Below, in pieces: positions 8,115-15,637 of a stretch of DNA of 57,252 nucleotides. Every line of letters begins with the position of its first letter. Within the stretch, counting starts at the first letter, position 1. The stretch is taken from the IMG/VR virus record IMGVR_UViG_3300025128_000041, positions 1 to 57,252 of that record; one strand, given 5' to 3'. Source of the DNA: a virus. Both the position numbers and the translations under genes were made by a program. The notes beneath the pieces are model-generated. The model saw only the letters and a program-made list of their open reading frames with translations. It did no database searches and was not told where the DNA came from.

Positions 8115-9638
8115 TTAGTAATAGTTAGCAATCCTTCTAACATCGTCTACTTGCGCCTCATCGTGGTCAAGTGCAATGAATCCACCCTGCCTAAATCTAA
8201 GCAACGCCTGTGTCGATGAGTCAACTAAGTCATCATGGTCGCCCACAGGAAAGGAAGCAAACTGCTCAACCACTTCTTCTGCCCATCTCTTCTTGGGTGC
8301 CCATACAACTCCTGATGCGAAGAAGTCAGCGATAGCGTTAACTCGTGATATTTTATCATTGCCACGGGAAGGTGTGTATTCCGTTACTGGTATTCCCATC
8401 GAGCGAAGCTCGAAAATTAATGGCGCACCTGCGGCCTTGGCTTCCACGATAAACGCATCGGGTTGCCATTCCTTATACATATCAAAGGCACGCTTCTTTA
8501 ACTCAGGGAACTCTAGTCTCTCCTGTAAGGCATCAAGCAGGATAATGTTGGGAGCAGATTGTCCATCATCGTTATCGGCATAGAACACGCCCCACGTTGT
8601 ACAAGCCGAGTAGTCAGCTCGTTCGTGTTTCATAAAGGCCGTATCCCAAGACTGGATAATAAAGTGGACATAGGGAGGAGCTGATTGCTCCCACATCTGC
8701 CACCAATCCCTTTTAATGATTGCCGACTCTTCTGAGGTAGGTTGCTGTTGATACTGCGCTTCCCACTTCGCTATAGGCAATTCAGCTTTAAGCTTTTCTA
8801 ATTCTTCAACCGGCCAGTAGTCGGGCCATAGTGATCTACCTGAAGGAAGTATTGCCGGTAATTCGATGACTTCCCATTCATCCATACCCTCTCTTGTGAT
8901 AGAATCACGTAGTATCTGACCGCAAAGATCTTTCTGACTCCAACGAGTCATAACGATTATGATTGCACCTCCGGGTTGTAAACGCTGGCGAGGGCCAGAA
9001 CTAAACCACTCGTAGGTACTATCAAAGACTTTAGGATCAGCTTGCTGACCTTGTTGTTCAGAATGGGGATCGTCAATGACGAGTAGATCCGCACCACGAC
9101 CTGTGACTGCGCCACCTACACCCACGGAGAAATACTCTCCTCCCCCTGATACATCGAATCGACCAGCCGCTTTAGAGTCTGAGGTAAGTGATACGCTGGG
9201 GAATACGTTATCATACTCCTCACTGTTGATCAGGTTACGAACCATACGACCAAACCTAACAGCAAGCTCGGCGGTGTGGGATGCCATAATGATTTTCTTA
9301 TCTGGAGATCTCCCCATGATCCACGCTGGCAACAACCAAGAAGTCAACTGACTCTTACCCATACGAGGAGGCATATTAATAATTAGCCTCTTAAGCTCAC
9401 CAGAAGCGACTCTCTCGAATGCTTTAGCCATCTTGACATGATGATGCCCTTCTATAAAAGCGGGCCATACAGAAGCACAGAAGTCCAAGAACGAGTCCTG
9501 ACTCTTCTCTCTATTAACCGATACCTCTAAATCACCCATCAACTTCACTACTTGCTTACGAGTTGTCGGATCAAGAGACAATAGTTTCTCAGGAGTCAGG
9601 TTAGACTTAAGCTGTTTAAACTGTTCTTGCGTATCCAT
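8115..9638 (-). CDS. Terminase large subunit
   Basis: The 507-residue packaging motor has an N-terminal ATPase and a C-terminal RNase H-like nuclease. A Walker A-type PPRMGKSQ lies at residues 90-97. A Walker B-type ADLLVIDDPHSE lies near 185, and a coupling-type IVMTRWSQ near 230. Nuclease acidic residues fall in QSWDTAF, FIVEAKAAG and DHDDLVDSS. It would cut concatemers and pump DNA through the portal encoded next. The gene is separated from the small-subunit gene by about 450 non-coding bases, which is unusual because these genes normally abut. Confidence 0.95.
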   Translation of the reverse strand: MDTQEQFKQLKSNLTPEKLLSLDPTTRKQVVKLMGDLEVSVNREKSQDSFLDFCASVWPAFIEGHHHVKMAKAFERVASGELKRLIINMPPRMGKSQLTSWLLPAWIMGRSPDKKIIMASHTAELAVRFGRMVRNLINSEEYDNVFPSVSLTSDSKAAGRFDVSGGGEYFSVGVGGAVTGRGADLLVIDDPHSEQQGQQADPKVFDSTYEWFSSGPRQRLQPGGAIIIVMTRWSQKDLCGQILRDSITREGMDEWEVIELPAILPSGRSLWPDYWPVEELEKLKAELPIAKWEAQYQQQPTSEESAIIKRDWWQMWEQSAPPYVHFIIQSWDTAFMKHERADYSACTTWGVFYADNDDGQSAPNIILLDALQERLEFPELKKRAFDMYKEWQPDAFIVEAKAAGAPLIFELRSMGIPVTEYTPSRGNDKISRVNAIADFFASGVVWAPKKRWAEEVVEQFASFPVGDHDDLVDSSTQALLRFRQGGFIALDHDEAQVDDVRRIANYY

Positions 9639-9689
9639 ATACCGCCCTATAGTATAGTTATCGCCTTGCTAATGGAAGGCAGTCCCCCC

Positions 9690-9742
9690 ATCGGGTATAA
9701 CACCACCCGATACTGGTCGGGGGGTTCCCTAGCTCCCCGACC
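9690..9742. promoter_or_regulatory. Two adjacent hairpins in terminase spacer
   Basis: ATCGGGT at 9690-9696 pairs with ACCCGAT at 9705-9711. GGTCGGGG at 9715-9722 pairs with CCCCGACC at 9735-9742. Both stems are perfect. A third weaker stem, CCGAAAGGA with TCCTTTGG, lies near 9793-9818. On the minus strand these lie in the leader of the large terminase message. They could be an attenuator, RNA stabiliser or part of a packaging site. Confidence 0.5.
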
Positions 9743-9852
9743 ACTCCTCAATAAGAAGCTCGTTGTAGCCATAAGTGAGCCACGCTTACTCCGAAAGGAC
9801 GAGAATCCTTTGGCTGTCAACCATTATAACTCAGGTACGTCTTACATCCAAA

Positions 9853-9877
9853 CTGTCAACTAACATTTAGTTAACAG
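9853..9877. terminator. Dyad with 11-bp arms, terminator or operator
   Basis: CTGTCAACTAA (9853-9863) and TTAGTTAACAG (9867-9877) form an 11-bp hairpin with one mismatch and a 3-base loop. A T-rich run follows on the plus strand. It may be a terminator for read-through on the plus strand or a protein-binding palindrome. The A+T-rich TATATAAT stretch just after it could instead be a promoter element. Confidence 0.4.
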
Positions 9878-10002
9878 AAATGGTTTTTAATTTATATATA
9901 ATTTTTGTGGGGTGTAAACCAGAAAATAAACTGTGGTTTACAGGGGTGGGGGTTTGTAAAGTGAGAGTGTTCGACTGTCAGAATTTGTATATATAGGTAT
10001 AC

Positions 10003-10108
10003 GTGGGACTCCTGCGCATAATGCGGGTGGTCCGGGGTGCTGCACAACGTGTAAACGCATCGCCCGTGGGACTCCTAGGCATAATGCACGCTAGTCCTGC
10101 GCATCATG
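10003..10108. repeat. Direct repeats beside small terminase gene
   Basis: A 22-base unit reading GTGGGACTCCTGCGCATAAT then GC starts at 10003. It recurs with two changes at 10066, and a shortened third copy (AGTCCTGCGCATCATG) lies at about 10093 across the 3' end of the small terminase gene. Small terminases often bind repeated sites in or near their own gene, so this is a candidate packaging-recognition site. No function is shown by sequence alone. Confidence 0.5.
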
Positions 10109-10501
10109 GGATAGCAAACCGTTTAAACGATCCAATATCACCGTAGGTGAGTCTACTTGCTGCTCCACTACGTGCTGTTGCTCCACATAAAGACGGGAGG
10201 CTTTGCCTCTGTGGTGCTCTGCTTGGATAGCTGCGCTGTATTGCCCAGCAGATTTAGCCTCATCCCGAAGGGAAGCCAGCGATTCGAGGTGATCGGAGAG
10301 AGAAAGCGCTCTTTCTTCCTCCAATTCCTTAGATCTACGATCTATTAGCTCCATAACGTCCTCTCTTTTAACCAACTTACTCCCCAGCTTTGCTGGGTGA
10401 CCTGTGTATCCCGCCATACGTACCGCATCACTCTGTGTGTGGCCTTCGGCTACGTACCGAGCAAACAAGCGTTCTTTCACCGATGTATGTATATGAGGCA
10501 T
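10091..10501 (-). CDS. Terminase small subunit
   Basis: The 136-residue product begins with a helix-turn-helix region typical of small terminases (VKERLFARYVAEGHTQSDAVRMAGYTG, residues about 9-35). A basic turn and a long central helix (ELEEERALSLSDHLESLASLRDEAKSAG) for oligomerisation follow. It would bind phage DNA and present it to the large subunit. The ATG at 10501 is preferred. An in-frame TTG at 10513 gives four more residues. No clear Shine-Dalgarno precedes either. Confidence 0.82.
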   Translation of the reverse strand: MPHIHTSVKERLFARYVAEGHTQSDAVRMAGYTGHPAKLGSKLVKREDVMELIDRRSKELEEERALSLSDHLESLASLRDEAKSAGQYSAAIQAEHHRGKASRLYVEQQHVVEQQVDSPTVILDRLNGLLSHDAQD

Positions 10502-10559
10502 AGCGCGATTCAATGCAAAACTTATACGTAGTATAAAAACTTATTGGAATAAAAAATAG

Positions 10560-10593
10560 TTGACAAAGTTTAAACGATATGAGCTTAGTGTAA
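10560..10593 (+). promoter_or_regulatory. Possible early promoter with GTTTAAAC inside
   Basis: TTGACA at 10560-10565 is followed by GTTTAAAC at 10568-10575 and a TGTAAT at 10588-10593. The TTGACA-TGTAAT spacing of 22 is longer than ideal for sigma-70, so the -10 assignment is weak. It lies between the divergent small terminase and early-operon genes. That is where an early promoter is needed. Confidence 0.35.
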
Positions 10594-10850
10594 TGGCAAC
10601 TGAGCGGCGGAGCTTCTCCATCTCCAGTAGCCCGATAGGTGTAGGCCACCTCCCCACGGATCTTGGGGTGCATCATGTTAACGGCGATGTGATGTTACAG
10701 CGAAGCTGAAAGGATGTCGGAACTGGGGCGTAGCGGTCCTTCGAGTCTCCCTCGATACCGCCAAACCAGTGGACAGCGTAGCTGAAATGTTGCGTGGCAT
10801 AGGAGATATGCCTCATGTCCGAGTAGCTAAGATTTCATCTTAGAGAGGCT
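10594..10850 (+). ncRNA. Candidate structured leader RNA of early operon
   Basis: About 260 bases without a credible gene hold several perfect stems. GGCATA (10796) pairs with TATGCC (10807), and CTAAGAT (10827) pairs with ATCTTAG (10837). A CCCC/GGGG stem lies at about 10652-10667, with a GCGGT/ACCGC stem at about 10732-10760. A 20-base direct repeat beginning ACAGCG(A/T)AGCTGAAA occurs at 10697 and 10773. The region is G+C-richer than its surroundings and lies before the first early gene. It may be an ncRNA or structured 5' leader. It matches no RNA family I know. Confidence 0.4.
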
Positions 10851-10942
10851 TACGATAACGGTAGGCCACTACGAGATTAGATCTTGCTTGTTTTACAAGT
10901 GACAACCGTTTAAACTAGAGTTTCGCAACAAGGAGTTATCCT

Positions 10943-11572
10943 ATGGATAAGATATACAACGACCGAGAGCAGTGGTTAAACGCTGCCATCATCTTGCTCA
11001 TTAATGAGCTGTTCACACTTGCTGGAGTCCAACCGGCTGAATGGGAGTCGAAGAGATACGCAGTATCTTGTGGCTTCCCTATTGGATACAGAGGATCACG
11101 TACTGGCAAGGTGACCCTTGGTCAAGCTTTTGACCCCGCCACATCGTCTAACGGCACCGCTGAGATGTTCATCAACCCCATCATGGATGATGTGATCGAG
11201 GTACTGCTGGTGCTGCTGCACGAGATGGTTCATGTCCTAGTGGGTAACCATGAGGGACACAAGGGGCGTTTCGCAGTGGTTGCCAAGGCAATGGGTTTAA
11301 CCACCCCGCTGACGGCTTTGATGAGTGCCGAAGGCAAATACAATGCTACTGAGGAGCTTATCGCTAAGATTCGAGAGATTGCCGAAATACTCGGAGAGTA
11401 TCCACACTCGAAGGTTGACCCCCAGATGCGAAAGAAACAAGGCACCCGAATGCTTAAGATCTCTTGCACTGATTGCGGTTTTACCGCAAGAGCTTCTGCT
11501 AAATGGGTATCTTTGATACACAGCAATTCACCCTGCCCAGTGTGTTCATCAGCTACGCTGGTCACTGAGTAA
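10943..11572 (+). CDS. SprT-like zinc metallopeptidase
   Basis: The 209-residue protein carries the zinc-protease motif HEMVH at residues 93-97 with a further His in GNHEGHKGRF. It has a C-terminal zinc ribbon (CTDC near 178-181 and CPVC near 197-200), the SprT/Spartan-like layout. Family members cleave proteins bound or crosslinked to DNA, and here the target is unknown. It is the first gene of the early plus-strand operon, after a TTCGCAACAAGGAG leader. The following two genes encode a MoxR-like ATPase and a vWA-like protein, suggesting a joint protein-remodelling function. Confidence 0.82.
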   Translation: MDKIYNDREQWLNAAIILLINELFTLAGVQPAEWESKRYAVSCGFPIGYRGSRTGKVTLGQAFDPATSSNGTAEMFINPIMDDVIEVLLVLLHEMVHVLVGNHEGHKGRFAVVAKAMGLTTPLTALMSAEGKYNATEELIAKIREIAEILGEYPHSKVDPQMRKKQGTRMLKISCTDCGFTARASAKWVSLIHSNSPCPVCSSATLVTE

Positions 11573-11605
11573 CGTTTAAACAAATCGCAACAAGGAGAAC
11601 ATTTC

Positions 11606-12727
11606 ATGTTCGATCATTCTAACAAAATTCCACCCCATTCACTAATGAAAATCACCGATGCGCTGGAGTTAATCCAGCTTGGTGACGCTCCCAACGCCAT
11701 CCAATCATCAGCGCTTAAACTGCTAGCAGTACGCTACGGCAAAGGCACGATGACTGAGCAAGAGATGATCAACCTATGGTTGAGCGGTCCCGATGCTGGT
11801 CAACCTGTGGTTGATGAGTCAAGCATGGCAGCCGCTGTAGTACAGCTCGAAGAGACGATGACCAAGAAGATCCAGCCCCAGCTCGAAGAGATTCGAGAAC
11901 AGGTAGGCAAGACGGTCAAGACCGAGCTTACCATCACCATAGGTGACTACAGCAAAAACCTTGGCACTGAAGCCAAACACTACGTGTTCGAGAAGGTACT
12001 GATCAAGATTGCAGCACGTTTAAACGTTTACCTCCCCGGTCCTGCTGGATCCGGCAAGACTACGATTGCGGAGCAAATAGCCGAGGCGCTTGATCTTCCC
12101 TTCTATGCCTACGGTGCCATCGGCATGGCCCACGAATTCGAGGGATTTATGAACGCTCAAGGCAACTACGTTGAATCGATGCTTTACAAGGCATTCAAGA
12201 ATGGCGGGATGGTGCTGTTCGATGAGATGGACGCTTCCAACGCTAATGCGTTGCTTCGTTTAAACGCTATCCTAGCCAACAAGATCGCAGCATTCCCCAA
12301 CGGGGAGATGGTCAAGAAGCATCCAGACTTCGTAGTCATAGCAACAGGCAACACGTTTGGACATGGAGCAACAGCGCAGTACGTAGGACGTAACCCGCTA
12401 GACGGTGCAACGCTCGACCGATACGTCAACATCCCTATGGGATACGATGAGGAGCTAGAGCGCAGCATAGCTGGCAACGATGCATGGGTAGACTTTGTTC
12501 AAGCAGTGAGGCACGTAGCAGAGGAACACAAGATGCGCTACATCGTCAGCCCAAGAGCGAGCATTAACGGAGCGATACTGATCGCTGCTGGTGACAACGT
12601 GGATGACATCAAAGATGAAACCATCTTCAACAAGGGATTCAGCGAAACCGATCTTGAAAAGATCAACACTGATCCACGAGTAATCAACGCTGGAATCGCA
12701 CTTAACGACAGCCAAGCAGTAGCTTAA
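11606..12727 (+). CDS. MoxR/CobS-type AAA+ ATPase
   Basis: The 373-residue AAA+ protein has Walker A GPAGSGKT at 145-152 and Walker B MVLFDEMD at 202-209. Sensor-1-type VIATGNT lies near 243-250, and an arginine-finger-like DRYVNIPMGYDEELE follows. Residues 1-110 form a separate helical N-terminal domain. MoxR/CobS ATPases work with vWA proteins, remodelling substrates or inserting metals. The vWA-like gene follows after 11 bases, supporting such a pair. Phage relatives are often annotated CobS but a cobalamin role is unproven. Two GTTTAAAC copies are embedded as Arg-Leu-Asn codons. Confidence 0.85.
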   Translation: MFDHSNKIPPHSLMKITDALELIQLGDAPNAIQSSALKLLAVRYGKGTMTEQEMINLWLSGPDAGQPVVDESSMAAAVVQLEETMTKKIQPQLEEIREQVGKTVKTELTITIGDYSKNLGTEAKHYVFEKVLIKIAARLNVYLPGPAGSGKTTIAEQIAEALDLPFYAYGAIGMAHEFEGFMNAQGNYVESMLYKAFKNGGMVLFDEMDASNANALLRLNAILANKIAAFPNGEMVKKHPDFVVIATGNTFGHGATAQYVGRNPLDGATLDRYVNIPMGYDEELERSIAGNDAWVDFVQAVRHVAEEHKMRYIVSPRASINGAILIAAGDNVDDIKDETIFNKGFSETDLEKINTDPRVINAGIALNDSQAVA

Positions 12728-12738
12728 GGAGTTTAAAC

Positions 12739-13593
12739 ATGGCAAGACGCAAGCAAGGACAGACATTGACAGTCGAATCTACATACGGCGAAGTAATCGA
12801 CAAGATGCGCACTGGTGTCCTAAAGGACAACGACATGAGATCATCTAAGACTAGTGACAAGTCATTTACTGGCACCGACACATTTGATGAAGCGGTACAC
12901 CTAGCAGTCAACGGATGGGATGAGGGACGCAGCGAGCTAGCACAGAGCGCAGAGTTTGCATCGGCGCTGGTACAACAGATCGACCAGCCAACGTGGGAGT
13001 TTGCTCCTTCTGGAGCGATGCCTCACATCCCAGCGGCAGCGGCTGGAGTGCCTGACAACATGATGACCCTCTACGAGAACGACACCAATCGCAAGATGCC
13101 TATCGTGACAATGTATGTAGACATCGGAGCAACGTGGAACACTACGACCGAAGCGATGATACGAAGAGGCGGGGCAATCGTGGCTCTTGTAGACCAGATC
13201 GAAGCAAGCGGCAAGCGAGTGCAGATCGTGGCAACGAGTGCAACGGAGACTCACGGAGTGAAGTTTGATGGAGTCAACACAAGCAAGCTGATCCACAAGA
13301 TCACCATCAAGGAAGCCGGAGAGCATCTGGACATTGACAGAGTGGCATTCGCTACAGCTCACCCAGCGATGCTCAGACGGATATGGTTCAGGCTTGTGGA
13401 GATCCATGCAGATGGCATCGTGTCTGGATATGGCAACGTAGGCAAGCTTAAGGCTGAAGACATCGAGTCCAACGCAATGTATGTCCCTCCGATGTACGGA
13501 GACGATGGATACTACAGCGAAGAGGAAGCAGTCGAGACTGTTCAAGGACTCTGGAGGGAGGCGACCGAAGGGGAAACCTTTGAAGCCGCGTAA
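12739..13593 (+). CDS. vWA-like partner of the AAA+ ATPase
   Basis: The 284-residue product has a Rossmann-like core (MPIVTMYVDIGATWNTTTEAMIRRGG, residues about 115-140), then ALVDQIEASGKRVQIVATSATET, resembling vWA proteins paired with MoxR ATPases. The usual metal-site DxSxS is replaced by DIGAT, so metal binding may be altered. GTTTAAAC at 12731-12738 directly abuts the ATG, sitting between the AAGGA Shine-Dalgarno and the start. The assignment as vWA-like rests on context and fold pattern rather than a full motif. Confidence 0.65.
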   Translation: MARRKQGQTLTVESTYGEVIDKMRTGVLKDNDMRSSKTSDKSFTGTDTFDEAVHLAVNGWDEGRSELAQSAEFASALVQQIDQPTWEFAPSGAMPHIPAAAAGVPDNMMTLYENDTNRKMPIVTMYVDIGATWNTTTEAMIRRGGAIVALVDQIEASGKRVQIVATSATETHGVKFDGVNTSKLIHKITIKEAGEHLDIDRVAFATAHPAMLRRIWFRLVEIHADGIVSGYGNVGKLKAEDIESNAMYVPPMYGDDGYYSEEEAVETVQGLWREATEGETFEAA

Positions 13594-13617
13594 CGTTTAA
13601 ACACAAACGGATTACAC

Positions 13618-13648
13618 TTGACAACCAACTAAACAATCGGGTTACAAT
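13618..13648 (+). promoter_or_regulatory. Possible sigma-70 promoter
   Basis: TTGACA at 13618-13623 and TACAAT at 13643-13648 are 19 bases apart. They are followed by a TTCGCAAC-type leader and the ATG at 13684. The spacing is slightly long. GTTTAAAC lies just upstream at 13595-13602, two bases after the previous stop codon. Confidence 0.5.
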
Positions 13649-13683
13649 GGTAACCTATTCGCAACCGCAACAAGGAGAACATT

Positions 13684-13923
13684 ATGTTCACTACTTATAT
13701 GACCGATGGCGAAACGCCATCAACGTGGGCCGATCACCAGATCGGAGAGGCAATAACCGAGATCATCTTCGCAGTGCGTGATGATAGCAACACGAGCCTC
13801 GAACAGAAGAAGCGCATGATTACTGCGCTGATTCGTAGGCAGAACGCTTTGCTTGACAAAGCAGAAGCTGACAGGCTTTGGGATAGCCCAGAGCATTTCT
13901 TCAGCCGAGTACCCTTGGCTTAA
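13684..13923 (+). CDS. Hypothetical early protein (79 aa)
   Basis: The 79-residue acidic-to-neutral protein starts MFTTYMTDGETPSTWADHQIG and has a helical, Arg/Lys-rich centre (LEQKKRMITALIRRQNALLDKAEADRL). It has a strong TTCGCAACCGCAACAAGGAG-type leader and its own putative promoter. No family is recognised. Tiny early proteins of this type often modify host functions. Confidence 0.7.
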   Translation: MFTTYMTDGETPSTWADHQIGEAITEIIFAVRDDSNTSLEQKKRMITALIRRQNALLDKAEADRLWDSPEHFFSRVPLA

Positions 13924-13938
13924 CCTTTCGCAACAACA

Positions 13939-13956
13939 GGGGGGGCTTGTCCCCCC
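13939..13956 (+). promoter_or_regulatory. G-run/C-run hairpin before Shine-Dalgarno
   Basis: Seven G (13939-13945), a CTTGT loop and six C (13951-13956) form a very stable hairpin. It is inserted between the TTCGCAAC element (13927) and the AAGGAG Shine-Dalgarno. It is too close to the start to be a normal terminator. It may protect the downstream message, pause RNA polymerase or separate expression of the flanking genes. Confidence 0.5.
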
Positions 13957-13968
13957 AAGGAGAACACG

Positions 13969-14253
13969 ATGAAAATGGAAGTAGAACTGGAAGTGCCAGT
14001 GACCGTGACGGTCAAGGTAGAGATTGACGCTACTAAGTCAGAGATCAGAGAGCTATATGGCCTTGATCGTGATGACGATGTAGAGGATTACTACGTGGAC
14101 TATGTGAATGATCATCGACACGATGAGATCGTGGATGACATGAATTTGGATTCAATAAATGTATCTTTTGACTCCAGCGCACCATCAAGAAAAATAAAGG
14201 TGGATGTCGCTAGTCAAGATATAGATGTAACCGAGGCAGAGGAGGCACGATGA
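13969..14253 (+). CDS. Acidic hypothetical early protein (94 aa)
   Basis: The 94-residue product is strongly acidic (repeated Asp/Glu, for example DRDDDVEDYYVDYV) with a beta-rich start (MKMEVELEVPVTVTVKVEIDA). High acidity is common in phage DNA-mimic or anti-host proteins, but no specific match is recognised. The stop overlaps the next start as ATGA. Confidence 0.65.
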   Translation: MKMEVELEVPVTVTVKVEIDATKSEIRELYGLDRDDDVEDYYVDYVNDHRHDEIVDDMNLDSINVSFDSSAPSRKIKVDVASQDIDVTEAEEAR

Positions 14254-14456
14254 GACAGATAGACATAACAGGCCAAGACGGTAACGCCTTTGCATTACTG
14301 GGGTGCGCAAGGAGTTTTGCAAAGCAACTTAATTGGGATGCCAAGGCAATCACAGAAGAGATGAAGGCGGGTGACTACGAACACCTACTCGACACGTTCG
14401 AGAAGCACTTCGGATCTTTCGTTGAATTAGTAGGGAGGGATGAAGATGACGATTAA
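14250..14456 (+). CDS. Hypothetical early protein (68 aa)
   Basis: This is a 68-residue protein (MRQIDITGQDGNAFALLGCA) with a helical C-terminal half ending in Asp/Glu. The start overlaps the preceding stop (ATGA). I recall similar short proteins, GNAFALLGxA, in other phage genomes, but no function is known. Confidence 0.65.
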   Translation: MRQIDITGQDGNAFALLGCARSFAKQLNWDAKAITEEMKAGDYEHLLDTFEKHFGSFVELVGRDEDDD

Positions 14457-14652
14457 AGATTACACTGTTATCTGCGAGACAGATGAAAACTATCAGACAG
14501 AATATGTTTTTTCAGCAGAAAGTTTCCACGATTGCAGGGTTCAGGCCAAGGAACACGGGTTGATGGGCGACAAACCTCTGCGGGTAGAGCGAACAGAGAT
14601 CTACTATGGCAATTCGGGGGAGAGAACGTGGAAAACAAGCGAGGGATTTTGA
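14446..14652 (+). CDS. Hypothetical early protein (68 aa)
   Basis: This small protein starts MTIKDYTVICETDENY. The ATG at 14446 has GGGAGGG eight bases upstream, making it a better start than the ATG at 14440. It overlaps the previous gene by 11 bases. No domain is recognised. Confidence 0.55.
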   Translation: MTIKDYTVICETDENYQTEYVFSAESFHDCRVQAKEHGLMGDKPLRVERTEIYYGNSGERTWKTSEGF

Positions 14653-14653
14653 T

Positions 14654-14806
14654 ATGACGGTGAGTGATAAAAAAGAAACGCCGGATTGGTCGAAAGAAGA
14701 GGCTAAAGAAAATGTCAGGTCAATGTGCTCACGATGCGGCCAACCGCCTAGGGCGTATGAATGCCGGACTTGTGGCAGCACAACTCATCACTACGAGGAA
14801 TTTTAA
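14654..14806 (+). CDS. Zinc-ribbon miniprotein (50 aa)
   Basis: The 50-residue product ends with two CxxC pairs (CSRCGQPP and CRTCGS), a zinc-ribbon-like pattern. Its charged N-terminus is MTVSDKKETPDWSKEEAK. The ATG follows the previous stop by two bases (TGATATG). It could bind nucleic acid or a host protein. Function is unknown. Confidence 0.55.
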   Translation: MTVSDKKETPDWSKEEAKENVRSMCSRCGQPPRAYECRTCGSTTHHYEEF

Positions 14807-14807
14807 T

Positions 14808-15032
14808 ATGAAGATAACGTTTAAACAGCTAACCAAATTTATTTATAACCTGCTGGGCCTATCAAGCTGGGTTCTTGCCAACTTATTTATGGGATACACA
14901 GGCTTTGTATTCATCGAGCTAGGCGACACGCTATCCACGATCATGGGTAGCTGTATGCTTGTGGCAGTCTCAGCAAGTTTTGTAATGCTGATACTGTACA
15001 CGTTTTATTTAACCAAGAAGGGAAGCGCATGA
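14808..15032 (+). CDS. Two-span membrane protein (74 aa)
   Basis: The 74-residue product has two hydrophobic segments (LGLSSWVLANLFMGYTGFVF and MGSCMLVAVSASFVMLILYTF) with a short acidic loop and a basic C-terminus, so an inner-membrane protein is expected. It sits among early genes, away from the lysis genes, so an early host-membrane function is as likely as a holin. GTTTAAAC occurs within its start region. Confidence 0.6.
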   Translation: MKITFKQLTKFIYNLLGLSSWVLANLFMGYTGFVFIELGDTLSTIMGSCMLVAVSASFVMLILYTFYLTKKGSA

Positions 15033-15241
15033 AAGTAACAAGACAATCAATGGCGAGCGGTAAAACCCGCACGAAAGATCTTCCGATAACCCCTGTTCAG
15101 TATGTAAAATACATACGAGGAGAAGGTCATGTCCAAGACATCATGCCTGACCTCCCTCCAGAGGATCGTGAGTTCCTCATCAGTGGGGTTACTCAGGAAG
15201 AGTGGGAAGAGTTATACGGTAAGAATGAAGACGATGAATGA
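15029..15241 (+). CDS. Hypothetical early protein (70 aa)
   Basis: This 70-residue hydrophilic protein overlaps the membrane protein's stop by ATGA. The C-terminal half is acidic (MPDLPPEDREFLISGVTQEEW), and QEEWEELYG resembles short helices in other small phage proteins. No function is recognised. Confidence 0.65.
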   Translation: MKVTRQSMASGKTRTKDLPITPVQYVKYIRGEGHVQDIMPDLPPEDREFLISGVTQEEWEELYGKNEDDE

Positions 15242-15262
15242 ACAACGCAGACCGGAGGATTG

Positions 15263-15565
15263 ATGGCTCGTTTAAACAAGGAAAAGAAACCCGGATTCCA
15301 CCGGCAATTTCTCACACTAACCAACGGAGTAGCACCGTTCAAGTCAGCAGACAAGGCTGGCGAAAGTAAAGAGCTTGAGGATCAGGTCCAAAAGTTCTTG
15401 GATCAAGGCGGCAAGATCGAGCAAGTGGAGGAGGGCGCAAGCAAGTACCAGCCGATCAGGAACAAGAAGCAGATGAAGGTTAGCGCAAGGGCGCACTTCA
15501 GCAACGCTCAACGTAACGCTACGGCAAAGGTTTCAAACACCAGAAACCGCAGCAAGTGGTACTAG
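15263..15565 (+). CDS. Basic hypothetical early protein (100 aa)
   Basis: The ATG at 15263 has GGAGGA just upstream, so it is preferred over the TTG at 15260. The 100-residue protein is basic and hydrophilic. The segment LEDQVQKFLDQGGKIEQVEEGASKY resembles phage peptides of the FLxxGGxIxxxP type. The tail is Arg/Asn-rich (NAQRNATAKVSNTRNRSKWY). It may bind nucleic acid. GTTTAAAC at 15270 encodes Arg-Leu-Asn. Confidence 0.6.
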   Translation: MARLNKEKKPGFHRQFLTLTNGVAPFKSADKAGESKELEDQVQKFLDQGGKIEQVEEGASKYQPIRNKKQMKVSARAHFSNAQRNATAKVSNTRNRSKWY

Positions 15566-15580
15566 TAAACTAAAAAAACG

Positions 15581-15609
15581 TTGACAGTTCTAAACACCCC
15601 GCTTATTGT
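15581..15609 (+). promoter_or_regulatory. Sigma-70-like promoter before HNH gene
   Basis: TTGACA at 15581-15586 and TATTGT at 15604-15609 are separated by exactly 17 bases. The -10 lies inside a CCCC/GGGG dyad (15597-15614). A TTCGCAACAGGAG leader and the ATG at 15638 follow. This is the best canonical promoter seen in the window. Confidence 0.65.
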
Positions 15610-15637
15610 GGGGGTTCCTTCGCAACAGGAGACAAGC

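Noticed and set aside
9897-9902. TATAAT as a promoter -10 before the terminase spacer
   Set aside because: The only -35-like hexamer (TTAACA at 9871) is 20 bases away and overlaps a dyad, so the spacing is poor.
10680-10770. tRNA-like sequence with a TTCGAGTC-type T-loop
   Set aside because: The flanking bases do not form a T-stem and no matching acceptor or anticodon stem exists. It is treated as part of a structured leader instead.
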